Shown here: piece by piece, positions 44,122-55,931 of the stretch
Position numbering within the stretch: position 1 is the first letter of the stretch
Layout of the letters: each line of letters opens with the position of its first letter
Assembly (NCBI GenBank): GCA_026770025.1
Contig: JAMXDE010000004.1
Coordinates: forward strand, 1,860,001 to 1,924,000
Direction of reading: 5' to 3'
DNA: 64,000 nt
From: Craspedostauros australis
Taxonomy: Eukaryota > Bacillariophyta > Bacillariophyceae > Mastogloiales > Achnanthaceae
Notes under the pieces: generated by a model
What the model was told of the DNA's origin: nothing
The model's database searches: none
Seen by the model: only the letters and a program-made list of their open reading frames with translations
Program-made: the position numbers and the translations under genes

Positions 44122-47100
44122 ATGGTCCAGCTTTCCGGAAATAATCCCAATGGAGTCCAAGCAGCATCGCACGCACCGCAGGAGTCAGCTGTTGCGTCAA
44201 CAGTCGATGAAGCCGCGTGCGGCAACTCGGGCCCCACGGAAACAACCCATTCCCCAGCCACATCGATCCAATCCTTCCATGGCCATACCTACAATAGTGC
44301 CGTACGGCTGCCAAACCCACACAACGATGATGAATCCGCGTCGTCTGTGATGGAAGGTGACGATGTCTCGGTACCGTCCAGCAGCATCGACAACAAGGCG
44401 CGTCCAATGAGCACCTCCAGACTCGCGGCGGAGGAGGAACGTCTCGTGACGTGCTCCAAGATGCTGCTGGTGATGGTCCTGCTGCTCACCATGGCTACAT
44501 TCGCAACCGTCACATACGTCTTCACATCACAGCAACAGGAAGATGATCTTGTCACCAGAGTACGTGCTTTTTGTTGGAGCGTATGGAAGATTGTATGCGT
44601 GAAACTATCGCGTCCGGCTTTACGGAATGCCGGTCCCACATTGACACAGAAGCACGAGTTCGGTTCTGGAGTGGTTGATCTGCAATTGCCCACATGAGAT
44701 TCCACCAAGAGGAGGCAATGCATGTGGCCTGGCTTTCCACCATGGTGGCGATCATCATCGTTGGCATCTCATCTCTAACCATCCTTCCCGATCTCATCCT
44801 TCCTCTTCCCACGTGCTCTGCCGTACATACCATACGGCTCCACCTACGCCCATGCGGCGGTTCCATTCTCCCCTTGTTTGTGCACCAACTTGAACTCTGC
44901 TACGTACGCCAAACCAAACTGCAACTACAAATGTAAACGCCGATGCAACATGTCTCTCTAGTTCACCGACTTTGCAAATCAAATCATCACCGTGTACGAA
45001 TTGAATGGGGAACACATCGTGGGTACTTTGGAGGAATTCAGTACATCGCTCACCGCACATGCCATCCAAACGAATTCGACCTGGCCGTTGGTCACTGTCC
45101 CTCTGTTTGAGGCATTGGCGGAGCGTGCCATCCAAGCGACGGGGTCCCGATCGATAGGCGTCGCCCCGCTCGTCCCGGAAGCCCAGCAGGGCGAGTGGCT
45201 GGGGTACGTCATGCAGCAGAATGAAGTTTGGAGAGCAGAAAGTTACAAGCACATGGGGCTTCCCTTCATACCTAGCACGTCAGCTGGTGGTCCACCACCT
45301 GGTGTCGGAGGAATAGATGCAGGCGCAGGGCCACCTCCGGGTGTCGGAGGAACGAATACAGGTGCAGGGCCGCCGCCTGGCGTTGCGCAGGGAAGCGGCC
45401 CACCGTCATTTGTCACTGGAGAGAATACCAGCGAAGTCTCCACCACGAGCACCACCAATGGACCACCAGCATTCGTCAACAATGGGAGCAACAGCAGCGA
45501 CGCTGGTGGCAGCACTGGCGGTCCTCCCGACGGGGTGCGGGGAGGTGGGGATGATGGCACGGCTCCTCCCATATTTCCCTTCATCTGGACAAACTTCACT
45601 CCTCCTCGTCCCGTCGAGGGTGTCACTGGAGCATCATCGCCGATATCCAAAGGCAAGTTCGCACCCTTCTGGCAAGTTGCGCCCATCGTAGGGAACGACA
45701 TCATCGTGAACTACGATACGTTCACGCTGCCGGGCATACCTGAGAACTTTGATAGCATCGTCCGAAGTGGACGTCCAGTGTTGTCCGAGATCCTGCAATT
45801 GCCGAGAGGTGGAACCTTCTTTCCGCCGGAAAGCTACCTCCTCAGCCCAGTCTTCGCCACTCTGCGGAAGGACCTCGACTATCCTGCCAGCACAGAAGCG
45901 ACGACGACCTTCAGCAGCCTCAACAACCGCAACCGGGTCCAGAAGCCCAGCGCAGAGAACAGAACCATCGTCGCGACGGTCATTTCTTTGTTGCCGTGGC
46001 ACAACTACTTCGTGAACCTCCTGCCGGAGGACATCGACCCGATTTACATTGTTATTCGCAGCAACTGCGGGGTCGAGTACACGTTCCTCATCACGGGTCC
46101 CGATGTGTCCTACCTGGGCAACGGCGACTTCCATGACACCGAATGGGATGCGTACGAGGTTAAGACCACCTTCTCCCCATTCGAAGGAAGCGACTGCAAG
46201 AACTCTCTCTACATGTACCCAACCTCGGAGTTCCATAGCACATATATCACCGACAAGCCCATCATCTACACTGTCGGTGTGATCATAGGCCTCTCCATCA
46301 CGGCGCTTGTCTTCGTCATCTACGACTGCACCGTGGAACGCCGGCAGGACAAGGTCATGACGACAGCCACGAGATCCACCGCCATCGTCAGCTCGCTGTT
46401 CCCCCAGAACGTGCAGGACCGGCTGATGGAAGAGGCTGCAGCACGAGAAGTGGAGGAGCAGAAGCAAGCGAATCTGAACCGAGCCAAGAACCCTGTCACC
46501 GAGCTGCTTGGAAGGTACGACAAGAACAAGGACGCGTTCCGCATGGCGAATCGGACATCGGATTCTGCGGCATCTTGCGGTCCCGTCACAGTCATGAAAT
46601 CGCAGCACTCGTTGGGACCCTTTTCTCCAAGCAGCGGGCACAACGGCGACGGCCATCAAACCAACTTTGTTGGGGCGAGCCCTCAGCGCAGCGCAGGAAT
46701 GGGATTGGACGGCGGATACAGCCATCACAGCCACTCTGTGACGGAGGCATCGATGAGTCGGAAGCTGTCCATGGCGTCTATTATCCCAGCCTCATCGATG
46801 CACCAGAACAGCAAACCAATTGCGGATCTGTTCCTGAACGCCTCGGTCTTGTTTGCGGACATCGTTGGCTTCACTGCTTGGTCATCCGTGCGAGAACCGA
46901 CGCAGGTGTTCATTCTGTTGGAGGGCATTTACAACGCCTTCGATAAGCTGGCAAGGAAGCGTGGCGTCTTCAAGGTGGAGGTGAGTACGGTTACATATGA
47001 TATGATACTAAACTGGTATTCCATCACGCGACGATGGATGGGCAGTGTGCAAATGCTGATTGCTATGCCCACTGATCACCCAGAAACCTTGCTCATTCTC

Positions 47101-49813
47101 CCACTCATCACAAACTGTTTTCAATTCCACGTTCCCGCCACTCGTAAATGCCTACTGCTGCTGCCTCACTCACTCACTCACTCTTTATCACACGTACGAG
47201 TAGACCATCGGTGACTGCTATGTAGCCGCAACTGGCCTTCCCGAACAGCAGGAGCACCATGCTCTCATCATGGCCAAGTTCGCACGCGATTGCTTGGCGA
47301 AGATGTCCAGCGTCCTCAGGCGCCTTGAGGTGTCGCTCGGTCCTGACACAGTCGAGCTGGGCATGCGCGTTGGCATCAACTCTGGCCCAGTCACTGCGGG
47401 CGTCCTGCGTGGAGAGAAGTCCAGATTCCAGCTCTTCGGTGACACAGTCAACACGGCGGCGCGGATGGAGTCCACCGGCAAGAAGCACAAGATTCACCTC
47501 TCCGCGTCCGCCGCAACCAGCATTACCGCATCCATGGAGGCATCCGAGAAAACTCAGAACATATGGATTATGCCACGCAACGAGCCAATCGATGTCAAGG
47601 GCAAGGGGCAGATGGAGACGTTCTGGTTGGCGTACGGGTCACTGAGCACGGGGTCTGCGACGTCCAGCACTGTTGGAGGCACACCGCAAATCCAAAAACG
47701 AAAGTTCCCTCAACGCCGCCTCAGCGGATTGGGAGGTGTATCGGAACATGAGCCGCTGACGCAGCCAATAGATGATGGCAGTGCGCCAGCTCCACTTCAA
47801 CAGAAAACACTTTCGATGAAACCAAGCTCCTCCAACGGAAGCCTCAGCAGCTTCGGTGACAGCGTCGACGCAGTCTCAACAACTCGCTCGTCGTACGGCT
47901 CACAAGCGAATCGAAGCACGAGTACGGATGACGACGATGACAGCAGCAGCGAGTCTGCAGAGATGCCCGAGTTTCTTCGGGAGAGTGTCATCGACAGACG
48001 AGAACGCTTGATCGATTGGAACGTCGACGTGCTGCGTGAGTTGCTCCAGAAGATCGTGGCCATGCGACGTGGCCATTCCAACAATAGCACCACGTCGCTG
48101 CAAGCCACAGTCCAGCAGCAGGCAGAGCTTCGGGACCTGGAGAAGGAACATCACGATTCCATCAAGTACAGCATCCTCGACGAGGTTCAGGAGATTATCG
48201 AACTCCCCAACAAGCCAGCGAAGTACGGCACCGACCCACAGTCCGTCCACCTGGATGATGCCGTCGTGGCGGAGCTGCGAGACTTCGTGTCGAGGATCTG
48301 CTACATGTACCGCGACAATAGCTTCCATTGCTTTGAGCATGCCAGGTGAGTATTGGCATCATGCTATACTATGTATGGTCGTTTTTGCGTTATTGTCTTG
48401 TTCAGGTCTTGGAGATGGCAACGGCACAGATGGCGGCAGTGATGACTGTTCAATCTTGTCACAACTCCACTCATACCCGTACATCTCACCCTTGTCATGC
48501 CTGCTTGATCGACGAATCGTTTTGTGCAACGTTGCCCTATTCTACTCTACTCTGTCTGGAATGCTCCAATCGTTCCACCATGCACTGTATGAACATCCGC
48601 ACACCTCAGCCATGTGACGCAATCTGTGATCAAGTTGATTCACAGAGTCGTCACGCCGGACTCCATTGATTACAAGAAGATGGCATACACGAAGACCGCT
48701 ACGAAGACGCTGCACCAGTACACGTACGGTATCACATCCGATCCATTGACGCAGTTCTCCGTTGCCCTCTCGGCATTGATCCATGACGTGGATCATCCTG
48801 GCGTCCCCAACGCACAGCTGTGCAAGGAACGCGATCCCGATGCCGTGCGCTACAAGTTCCAGAGCGTCGCCGAGCAGAACTCGATCGACCTTGGCTGGGA
48901 CTTGCTGATGGCGCCTCAGTACGAGGCCCTGCGTGCTTGCATCTACAGTAATTGCGAAGAATTCAACCGCTTCCGCCAGCTGATCGTCAACACCGTCATG
49001 GCCACGGACATCGTGGACAAGGAGCTCGGCTTGCTCCGTAAGAAGCGCTGGGAGACGGCCTTCGCCAATGTTCAACCCAAGCACCCTGGTTCGGCACCGG
49101 CAACGCCCGTCCCGCCCAAGAAGAAGATCTTGAAGAAGCACAGCAAGCAATTCAAAACGCCATCTCCGGTCAAGCCCGGCGGCGTGAGATCGTCGGTGAC
49201 AAGCATCGACTTTTCCGGCAAAATGACCGAGACCATCTTGCAGAAGGTGCCGCATCTGGATCTGCGAAGCCCAATCAAACACAACACCATCAACGTCCAT
49301 GGCAACGGCAACGGCAACGGCAACAGCGCTAACCCCAATAAGGCCGACAACAACAAAGACAACCTCCTGCTATCACCCATCACCATCCCGAAGTCCATGT
49401 CCTCACTGAATCCATCCAACCACACCAACGTCTCCGAAACGACGCGCAACGACATGAACCGCAAGGCCACCGTCGTGATCGAGCATCTGATCCAAGCCTC
49501 CGACGTGTCGCATACGATGCAGCATTGGCACGTGTACTTGAAATGGAACGAGCGTTTCTTCGAGGAATGCGCCATGGCGTACAAGGAAGGCCGCGCAGGA
49601 CGCGATCCCGCCAAGAATTGGTACGCGGGCGAGCTTGGATTCTTCGATCATTACATCATCCCGCTGGCCAAGAAGCTGAAGGATTGCGGCGTGTTTGGCG
49701 TGGCGTCGGACGAGTACCTGAACTACGCGACGGCGAATCGCAAGGAGTGGGAAGCGAAAGGCCAGACGATTGTGGAAGAGTACGTCAGGAGGTTTCAGCA
49801 GAAGAATGGATGA
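44122..49813 (+). CDS. Receptor-type nucleotidyl cyclase fused to class I cyclic-nucleotide phosphodiesterase (copy 1)
   Basis: The gene has four exons (44122-44559, 44962-46980, 47204-48345, 48610-49813) joined by GT-AG introns, predicting 1,600 residues. There is a cytosolic N-terminus with DDVSVPS, TM1 at ~114-134, an extracellular region containing a Pro/Gly-rich repeat (~254-296), and TM2 near 580-602. The class III cyclase domain (~769-965) has both metal Asp sites (FADIVGFT, TIGDCY), the Asn/Arg pair in DTVNTAARMES, a guanylyl-type Glu in FKVE, and Gln (47429-47431) where guanylyl cyclases have Cys. The PDE domain (~1140-1590) has FHCFEHASHVTQ (assembled across intron 3), HDVDHPGVPN, MATD and QASD, split by a ~120-residue low-complexity insert (~1355-1475). 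The usual purine-selecting Gln is Glu (GELGFFD, 49631-49633). It should both make and hydrolyse cGMP and/or cAMP at the membrane. ATG 44122 is chosen because it aligns with copy 2. Confidence 0.88.
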
Positions 49814-50078
49814 ATAGATTGATAGATCAATCGATGAATGAATGCGCATAGCCACTGCAAGGTGTCCGAGGGAACGTTGTATTCTCTCAAGCGAGAGATT
49901 AGAGGGAAGGGGAAGTACAAATGTACATAATCGTCAAGTATCATATGTAAATCGAGTGTTGATTGACTGAAAGAGCTGACATGTTCCTGATACTACGTTC
50001 GTTCTGTCACAAGCCATGGGACACGAGCAGGCATGAATGAACCCTACGAACTGCACCAAACCGTAAACTGTTCGCGAT

Positions 50079-50251
50079 AAGACCCGTGTGAGCGAGTGGA
50101 CCAACCTTTGGTAAAGTAAAGTGGCACTTTTTCTTCGATTTAAACAGAACCAAGCATATAAACCAACTCATCATAGTCTCCATAGCAACAGGAAAATTAC
50201 CCATAACCTTGCGGTCCGTAGTTTAGGTTTTATGGACCTGTCAATGTGCAC
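50079..50251 (+). repeat. Diverged relic of the 6-kb transposon's terminal repeat
   Basis: It follows the left TIR (16162-16345) in order: AAGA-CCC-type tip, GAGTGGACCAACCTTTG, ACCAAGCATAT, ATAGTCTC, TTACCCATAACC and GGTTTTATGGA. Similarity is weak but collinear. No partner end was found. It begins ~30 bp after duplicated unit 1 stops matching unit 2. Confidence 0.45.
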
Positions 50252-50766
50252 ATTATTGGACTACTTCTAAACATCAGCCATAGACATTCGACAAATGCGA
50301 TCCAAAATAACGAGTTGGGACACACTAGCCCCACAACCGATTTTGAGCTTTGAGTCCAATCAAGTGAGTCCTCGTATGAGCAACATTAATTTGCTTGCTC
50401 GACATCAGGACCCACTGACACGCACGAAACATGCAACAAGGACACAGTGGATAACCGAGCAAGACGGGGTGCAAAATCAGCCACTTGCTATGCTCTCATG
50501 ACGATCTGATCTTGCACTCTGTCCATCACCATCTGCTCTGACACAAGCAGCCCTCCATCTGCAAGTGCATTGCTTCCTTCTATCATCTGTTACTGCAACC
50601 AATCAGATTGTAGATCTCAGCAAGACCGGAATAGCTCTTCCTTGCTCTGAATCAGAAGATTCGGGTCAGATCTCCAAAGAAAGGATATGCATCAACTGCT
50701 CTACAGGAGTAGGTGCGGTTCTGTTTGGATTCTACCAAAGGACAGCAAATCCCATGGCTTTGCATG
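50252..50766. other. Spacer between TIR relic and solo LTR
   Basis: About 0.5 kb; no gene or structured feature recognised. Confidence 0.4.
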
Positions 50767-51576
50767 TGTTGGCAAGTTCCGTGATTGGAAGCCTACGATC
50801 GGGGAAGATGGTATTGGTTGATAGTCGTTCGTTTGCTATTTCATTACGTTGGCACTCCGATCCTCTCGGTGTCTGTCCTCTTGCCTGATGCTCTCGGCAC
50901 TTCAATCTGTTTCGTAGATTGAGTCTCCAACTATGAGTCAGTACGTGAGATGCTCTCTTGCCACTCTTCGTATTCTCTCTCTCTCTCTCTCAATATCGTG
51001 TACTCGTGCCACATGATATCTCGCGTTCGATGCATACTCCGCATTCAACACTCCGTTCGTTCCTTACTAGTTCCTACTCCATGAGTACTTACCATTTGAA
51101 CTTCACCTCTCGTATCCATGATCCTGATGTCCTTCGGTCATCGGATCTTCGCCTCCTGCTCTGACATGGAGACAGATGTCAACGTGGTGACATGATGACA
51201 TCCTGTCGACATCAGTAAGCGTTCTTCTGCTCTCCAGATGTCACGTTCCATTGGTGATGCAATGGTTTGGCAGATGATATTGTCATCTGAGGTTTAGTTG
51301 GGAGGTACATCGAGTTTCGCTCGATACCATACGTTTCCATTGATGGATGGATGGACGGACAATGTTCCTGATTCTCTCAGAAATCGTTGATTGCAAATTT
51401 CCTCCAGAAATTCTGCTCATTTTCGTGTGTTCCATTTCCACTGTGATTCTGACCAATCGCAGCATACTATTGACACGAATGTAGTTGTACCGTACAAGTA
51501 CGTATAAGAGAATATCGGGTGAACGATGCGCATATGCACGTACATCTTGACATATATATGTATTTACATCTCGACA
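50767..51576 (-). repeat. Solo copia LTR, older relative of the full element's LTR
   Basis: It starts TGTTGGCAAG and ends TCTCGACA like the LTRs at 32.8 and 39.9 kb, collinear throughout but clearly more diverged (roughly 85-90% by eye). CATG immediately flanks both ends. No internal region is present, as expected after LTR-LTR recombination. Older than the full-length insertion. Confidence 0.88.
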
Positions 51577-52707
51577 CATGTACGCAGAGAGCTGATGTTG
51601 TAGGACATCAAAACTGCTAGCATACTTGAGCTGGATAGTGGGATGGTCAGGATGGATGATTCTCTTGCCCTGGAGCTTGCCTATCAGCTTGCAGCTCATG
51701 GAGAAGACACAAGAGCCATGGACGTTCCTGGGAATCACTGCTGTGCTGGGGTACAACAAATTGAATGAGCAAAAGTGGACATCCACCAATGTCACAGCAG
51801 CATGGAGCTGCGCGTACCACAAGAAGACTCGGTCGAGTGTATCATCCGCAACCTTGATCTGCTGTCTCTTCCGATCGCTTTTGGGGAACAAGGTTCATCC
51901 AACGGTTTGACCCGATTGTCCGTTCAGGACAGGTCATGTCACGCCCATAAGTGGTGTGGGATGGCACGATCGCCCAAACCCAAATTCAGCGGACACGCGA
52001 CATCGTCTTAAGTAGAGCACGATTCGAGGGAGGGACCCCATCCCACCGTCATCGAGTCACGCTTCAATCTCGCTCAAGCATTCTGAGCAGTTGGGCAGTT
52101 GACTAACTAGACTAAATATAATCACGACTAATGGGAATACTAGTTTGAGCTAATAGAGTTCATCAGCTTGATGTGTAGGATGAAGAAACGATGTTCGGTC
52201 AGATGGTGCAGCTCTGCACTGACCTTCAGAGGTTCAGTGCTGAGAACGGACAAGGCTTCTCTCTCTCTCTCTCTGTCTGCTATGTGCAGTAGTTGTTCTA
52301 TGCTCGAGTACAAAGCCTTGACATCTTGATTGAGGTTGTGATTGAGAACATAGGTTGTCAGGTAACAGGAATTGCAGTTGGATTCCCTGCTCATGTTGAA
52401 GCAGAGCGGATCTCCTTGTCATTGTCGTGTGGAGTTGCTAGTTGGCATGGCTGACGCTGGAATCGAGATGAACTGTGACACAAGGATTCAGGGGAGCATA
52501 GTTCCCGGAGTGCGATGAGTCCAGTGAATCAAGTGGTTTGAGTCGGCGATGATTCGAGGATGAGATCGGGAGGTGGGGAGAAAGGAGGGTTTTCATAGTT
52601 GTTGGTGGAAGGTTGTTCGCCCCAAAATAGCGCGTCAAAACAATTTCATGGTGCGACATGGAACACACTAAGTGGAAAGTAGTCTGTTCTTTAGATGAAC
52701 TTCAACT
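51577..52707. other. Inter-unit spacer
   Basis: About 1.1 kb between the solo LTR and unit 2. ORFs near 51.6-52.0 kb compete in several frames without a recognisable domain; a CT microsatellite lies near 52257-52275. No supported gene. Confidence 0.4.
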
Positions 52708-53430
52708 GATAGCATATCGACAACGTGTAGAGAGACACGGATGGTACGTGAACGTCTGCACAACACACTTCCCCGACAATCAAGATGCTGCCTCGACTGC
52801 TCGTACAGATCGGGTCAACGATCGCAGGATACCATCAATACCACGTCCTCGTCCGATGATGTTGGTTGTTGTGGGAACCTCCTGGCATTGCGATAAGAAT
52901 ATGCTATTCCTTTTTTAAATGCACCGCTTTCACGCTCTCTCTCTGTCTCTCTGGTTGCCGAGAGAAGTATTGTCCTCCTTTTGAAATCCGACAAGGTCGG
53001 AGGATGGAGTTCCAACGAACCACGCTGGTCGGAGAGGCAAGAGCAACGATATCCCAGAAAAGTCGGACTTTGCGCTGCCTTCAGCATCAAGTTCGCTCGC
53101 GTTGTCAAACAACACTCGCATCAAGCAACACGATGGTGAAAGGCGGCAAGCATGTCAACTCACACCAACACAAGGCACGAACTACTCATGCTCACAATTC
53201 CTCATGCTCACAATTCCACAAACAAGACTCTTCCCACCATTCGATCTGCTTCTTCCGTATCGCCATCTGCATCGGCAAGCACGGCACTGATCTTCGACGT
53301 TCGTCCAACGCCCTCCACCCATCTATCAGTTGGTGTACAGGTACGTCTCGCTTCACAGCACGAATACATACTGCAGTGACTATTCCCAAGGACTCGTCGG
53401 GCAGACCACGCCACCACCACCATCATCATC

Positions 53431-55197
53431 ATGTCAAGAGTGACTGAGAAAGACCTTGCGGGTGCGGCCGAACAGGGAGACATGGAAACCGTCAAGTTGT
53501 GGAAAGAGCAAAACCCGAGCAACTCCAAGGATTCATCCAAGATTCCAAACGGGGACAAGCTGCTGTACACCGCATGCAAGCACGGCCATCTCGACTTTGC
53601 GAAGTACATGATTGGATCATGCGGAGCGAATCCCAGCGCCCCCATCGATGGCCGGTACACCTGCACTGCAGTCTTTGCTGCCTGCGATCATCCAACTCCC
53701 ACAATCTTGGAGTATTTGATCACATCAGGAAGAGTTGATGTCAGGCGTGAGGATGGCAATAGAAGAACAGTGCTGCACCATGCAAGCCAAAAAGGATTTG
53801 TCGATGTCGTGAAGCAGTTGCTGTCATTGAGAGAAATGGACGTCAATCGTCAAGACGACTGTGGGAGAACGGCGTTCCACCTTGCCTGCGAAGAGGGACA
53901 TTTCGAGATTGTGAAGTGTCTCGTGGCTTCAGGAAGAGCAGACCTCGACCTTCGGGATCGCGATTACACGACAGGGTTTTGGCGCACTGTCAAGAAGGGG
54001 CACCTGAACATTGCGAAGTTCTTGATCAAGTCAGTTGCAGCAGAAGCCATACCTAACTTGAAAAGAAGCAAGCACGCACTTAACTCAGCATGTGGACAGG
54101 GATGGTTCGACACTGTCAAAGAGTTCATAGAGGCATCCGAGCTGAATTCGGAGTTCCAAGAGATTGTTGGGATGAATGCATTTCTGGGTGCATGGAAGCG
54201 GGGCCAAAGGGATATTACGGAGTACCTGATGAATTCGGGTGCAGTTGATGTGAACACCAAGGGTGACTATGGTCGGTCTCTTCTCCACATCGCATGCCGC
54301 GACAATGACGTACGTCTGGTGACGTACTTGGTGGAGTCACACAGTGCGGACGTTAGCATTGAGGACGAGTGGGGCAGCCTTCCATTCCACTATGCATGCC
54401 GAAGCAGATCCAAGGATGTCAGGGAGTACTTCATGGAGTCACACAATGTCGACATCAACGTTCAAAACAAGAATGGCGACACTGCACTCCATCAAGCGTT
54501 CAAATGCCCTGATGGTGTCTCTGCTGGGTTGGTGAAGTACTTGATCGAATCATGTGAGATGGATCTCACCATCGAGAACAATGATGGCAAGACAGCGTTT
54601 GAGTGTATGAATCATGAACCAGAGTTAGATTGCTGGAAGTTTAGGGATGTGATGTACTGGGGCGAAGAATACCTGGACTTTGCTCGCATGTTCCACAATG
54701 AATTGATACGAAAGATTGAACAGGAACGGGAGAGGCAGGAGCAGACTGCAATCCAGGAATCCAACCACCCATCACAAAACAACATGTCGGGCCCGGAGCC
54801 TGCTGGCGATCAGCATGGGCCTCGTGCTCTTCGCGAACAGGCGGTGTCCGATCTCACCTTCTTAGCTGGATCCGGTGACGCCCAAGAAGCAATCAAAGCA
54901 AAGAGCACCATCCTTATTCTGGCTCAACCATCCATCGAAGCAATCATCGACTCCGGTAGCGTCCATACTCGTACAAGTCCAGAAGACGGCACCCAACACA
55001 CAACCATCAACCTTCCTCAACATTACCCGAAGCACGTCCGCGGAGTCCTTCAATGCATCTGTTTTGGTGACATGTCATTCATCAAGGCTGGCGAGATGGC
55101 CAATGAGAGCGATCTCCAAGGTTTGTTGTTGGTGGCAAAGCAGTTTGGATGCTCAGAGCTGAAGGTAGCCATCGAAGAAGAACTAGCGGAGAAGTGA
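53431..55197 (+). CDS. Ankyrin-repeat protein with C-terminal BTB/POZ-like domain (copy 2)
   Basis: This 588-residue intronless frame is ~94% identical to the 30264-32009 protein, with the same ankyrin array and BTB/POZ-like end. Differences include a seven-residue gain in the charged linker (RQEQTAIQ region after REMFHNELIRKIEQERE-like helix), DSSKIPNGDKLLYTACKHGHLDF for DPSKVPNGDKLLHTARKHGHVNF, and VRREDGN for SSRQDGN. The frame is intact, so both copies may be functional. The leader CAT repeat before the ATG is conserved, but the upstream TATA-like site of unit 1 is not. Role as adaptor or scaffold is inferred from the domain pair only. Confidence 0.8.
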   Translation: MSRVTEKDLAGAAEQGDMETVKLWKEQNPSNSKDSSKIPNGDKLLYTACKHGHLDFAKYMIGSCGANPSAPIDGRYTCTAVFAACDHPTPTILEYLITSGRVDVRREDGNRRTVLHHASQKGFVDVVKQLLSLREMDVNRQDDCGRTAFHLACEEGHFEIVKCLVASGRADLDLRDRDYTTGFWRTVKKGHLNIAKFLIKSVAAEAIPNLKRSKHALNSACGQGWFDTVKEFIEASELNSEFQEIVGMNAFLGAWKRGQRDITEYLMNSGAVDVNTKGDYGRSLLHIACRDNDVRLVTYLVESHSADVSIEDEWGSLPFHYACRSRSKDVREYFMESHNVDINVQNKNGDTALHQAFKCPDGVSAGLVKYLIESCEMDLTIENNDGKTAFECMNHEPELDCWKFRDVMYWGEEYLDFARMFHNELIRKIEQERERQEQTAIQESNHPSQNNMSGPEPAGDQHGPRALREQAVSDLTFLAGSGDAQEAIKAKSTILILAQPSIEAIIDSGSVHTRTSPEDGTQHTTINLPQHYPKHVRGVLQCICFGDMSFIKAGEMANESDLQGLLLVAKQFGCSELKVAIEEELAEK

Positions 55198-55238
55198 GAA
55201 GGCGGTGGAATTGAATTGAGTGCGGTATGGAGTTGTGC

Positions 55239-55244
55239 AATAAA
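55239..55244 (+). terminator. Poly(A) signal of ankyrin copy 2
   Basis: AATAAA lies 42 bp after the stop codon, as in unit 1. Confidence 0.5.
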
Positions 55245-55313
55245 CAATAGTCGTATGAATGGAGTATTGTCGTCTGCTGTGGTGTTGTTGTTTTGCTTTC
55301 CCCTTGCGTTGTG

Positions 55314-55931
55314 CTATTCTACCAGTTGATTCTCAAGTTGTGGTCGTTCTTGTGCACATCCATCATCCTTCTCCTGCTGCGCGGGTGTGTGCGGATGCGG
55401 AGGTCCATCCTGGGCGGAGACTCCTCCGCGAAAGCTGCGAACCCTGCACTCATTCCATTCCATTCCGCCCAGGTCTGTCAGCTCGGCCACATCCATTTCG
55501 GATCTGTGTGGTACGACTTCTAGTTCCAGACAAAGATGGATGAGTCGATCGTGGGCAATCTTCGCTTGACACAACAAGCGGTTTGCTGTCCTGTGTTCTG
55601 CTCGGCTTGCTCCGTAAGCTGTGCGAGCTATTCGCAGTGCACCCACACCGTCACATCCCACACGGATGACGCACGAAGGGTTGCGACGCGTATCGGGAGA
55701 AGGCTGCATATAGTCGCAGTGTGCAATCCTTCCCGAAGGCGGGCGCACAATCCTCTTGCTCTGGATGTCGGCGACATTCAATTCCAACCCTCGGCACGAC
55801 CAGGTACGAATAGAACCTCCATTCACTGCGCCCACCACATGCGGAGCATGCACAAACAGTGTCCATCCCATCCGCTCCCAATCTGCGTCATGGAGGAGAT
55901 CATTGTTGACAGCCTCCTTCTGTGACGACAC
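55314..55931 (-). CDS. Hypothetical minus-strand frame, weakly supported
   Basis: An open frame of 205 codons lies tail to tail with the ankyrin gene. About 90 central residues (LELNVADIQSKRIV to LCQAKIAHDRLIHLCLE) stay open and similar in unit 1 (32181-32597), but the C-terminal parts diverge. I recognise no domain, and the plus strand is also open over much of the stretch (55536-55925), so this may be non-coding DNA. It is listed because it is the only candidate between the two genes of unit 2. Confidence 0.25.
   Translation of the reverse strand: MSSQKEAVNNDLLHDADWERMGWTLFVHAPHVVGAVNGGSIRTWSCRGLELNVADIQSKRIVRPPSGRIAHCDYMQPSPDTRRNPSCVIRVGCDGVGALRIARTAYGASRAEHRTANRLLCQAKIAHDRLIHLCLELEVVPHRSEMDVAELTDLGGMEWNECRVRSFRGGVSAQDGPPHPHTPAQQEKDDGCAQERPQLENQLVE

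Larger units (their letters stand above)
29665..50048 (+). repeat. Tandem segmental duplication, unit 1 (expanded by insertions)
   Basis: Sequence from GATAGCATATCGACAACG at 29665 to about 50048 matches 52708-63625 in the same order and orientation: ankyrin/BTB gene, its 3' flank to ~32630, then the cyclase 5' flank from ~43194 and the cyclase/PDE gene. The intervening 32.6-43.2 kb has no counterpart in unit 2 and consists largely of mobile DNA. Exons are about 95-98% identical between the units by eye. Confidence 0.9.

Noticed and set aside
44694-44936. 80-codon ORF with hydrophobic stretch inside cyclase intron 1
   Set aside because: It is located between good GT and AG sites, and a one-base difference in unit 2 breaks the correspondence; the similarity reflects recent duplication.
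45634-46734. 366-codon minus-strand ORF opposite cyclase exon 2 (also 59161-60261)
   Set aside because: Antisense shadow present in both copies because the exon is conserved; no domain.
51283-51891. 202-codon minus-strand ORF running from the solo LTR into the spacer
   Set aside because: It begins in unrelated spacer and ends inside the LTR; no retrotransposon or host domain could be recognised.
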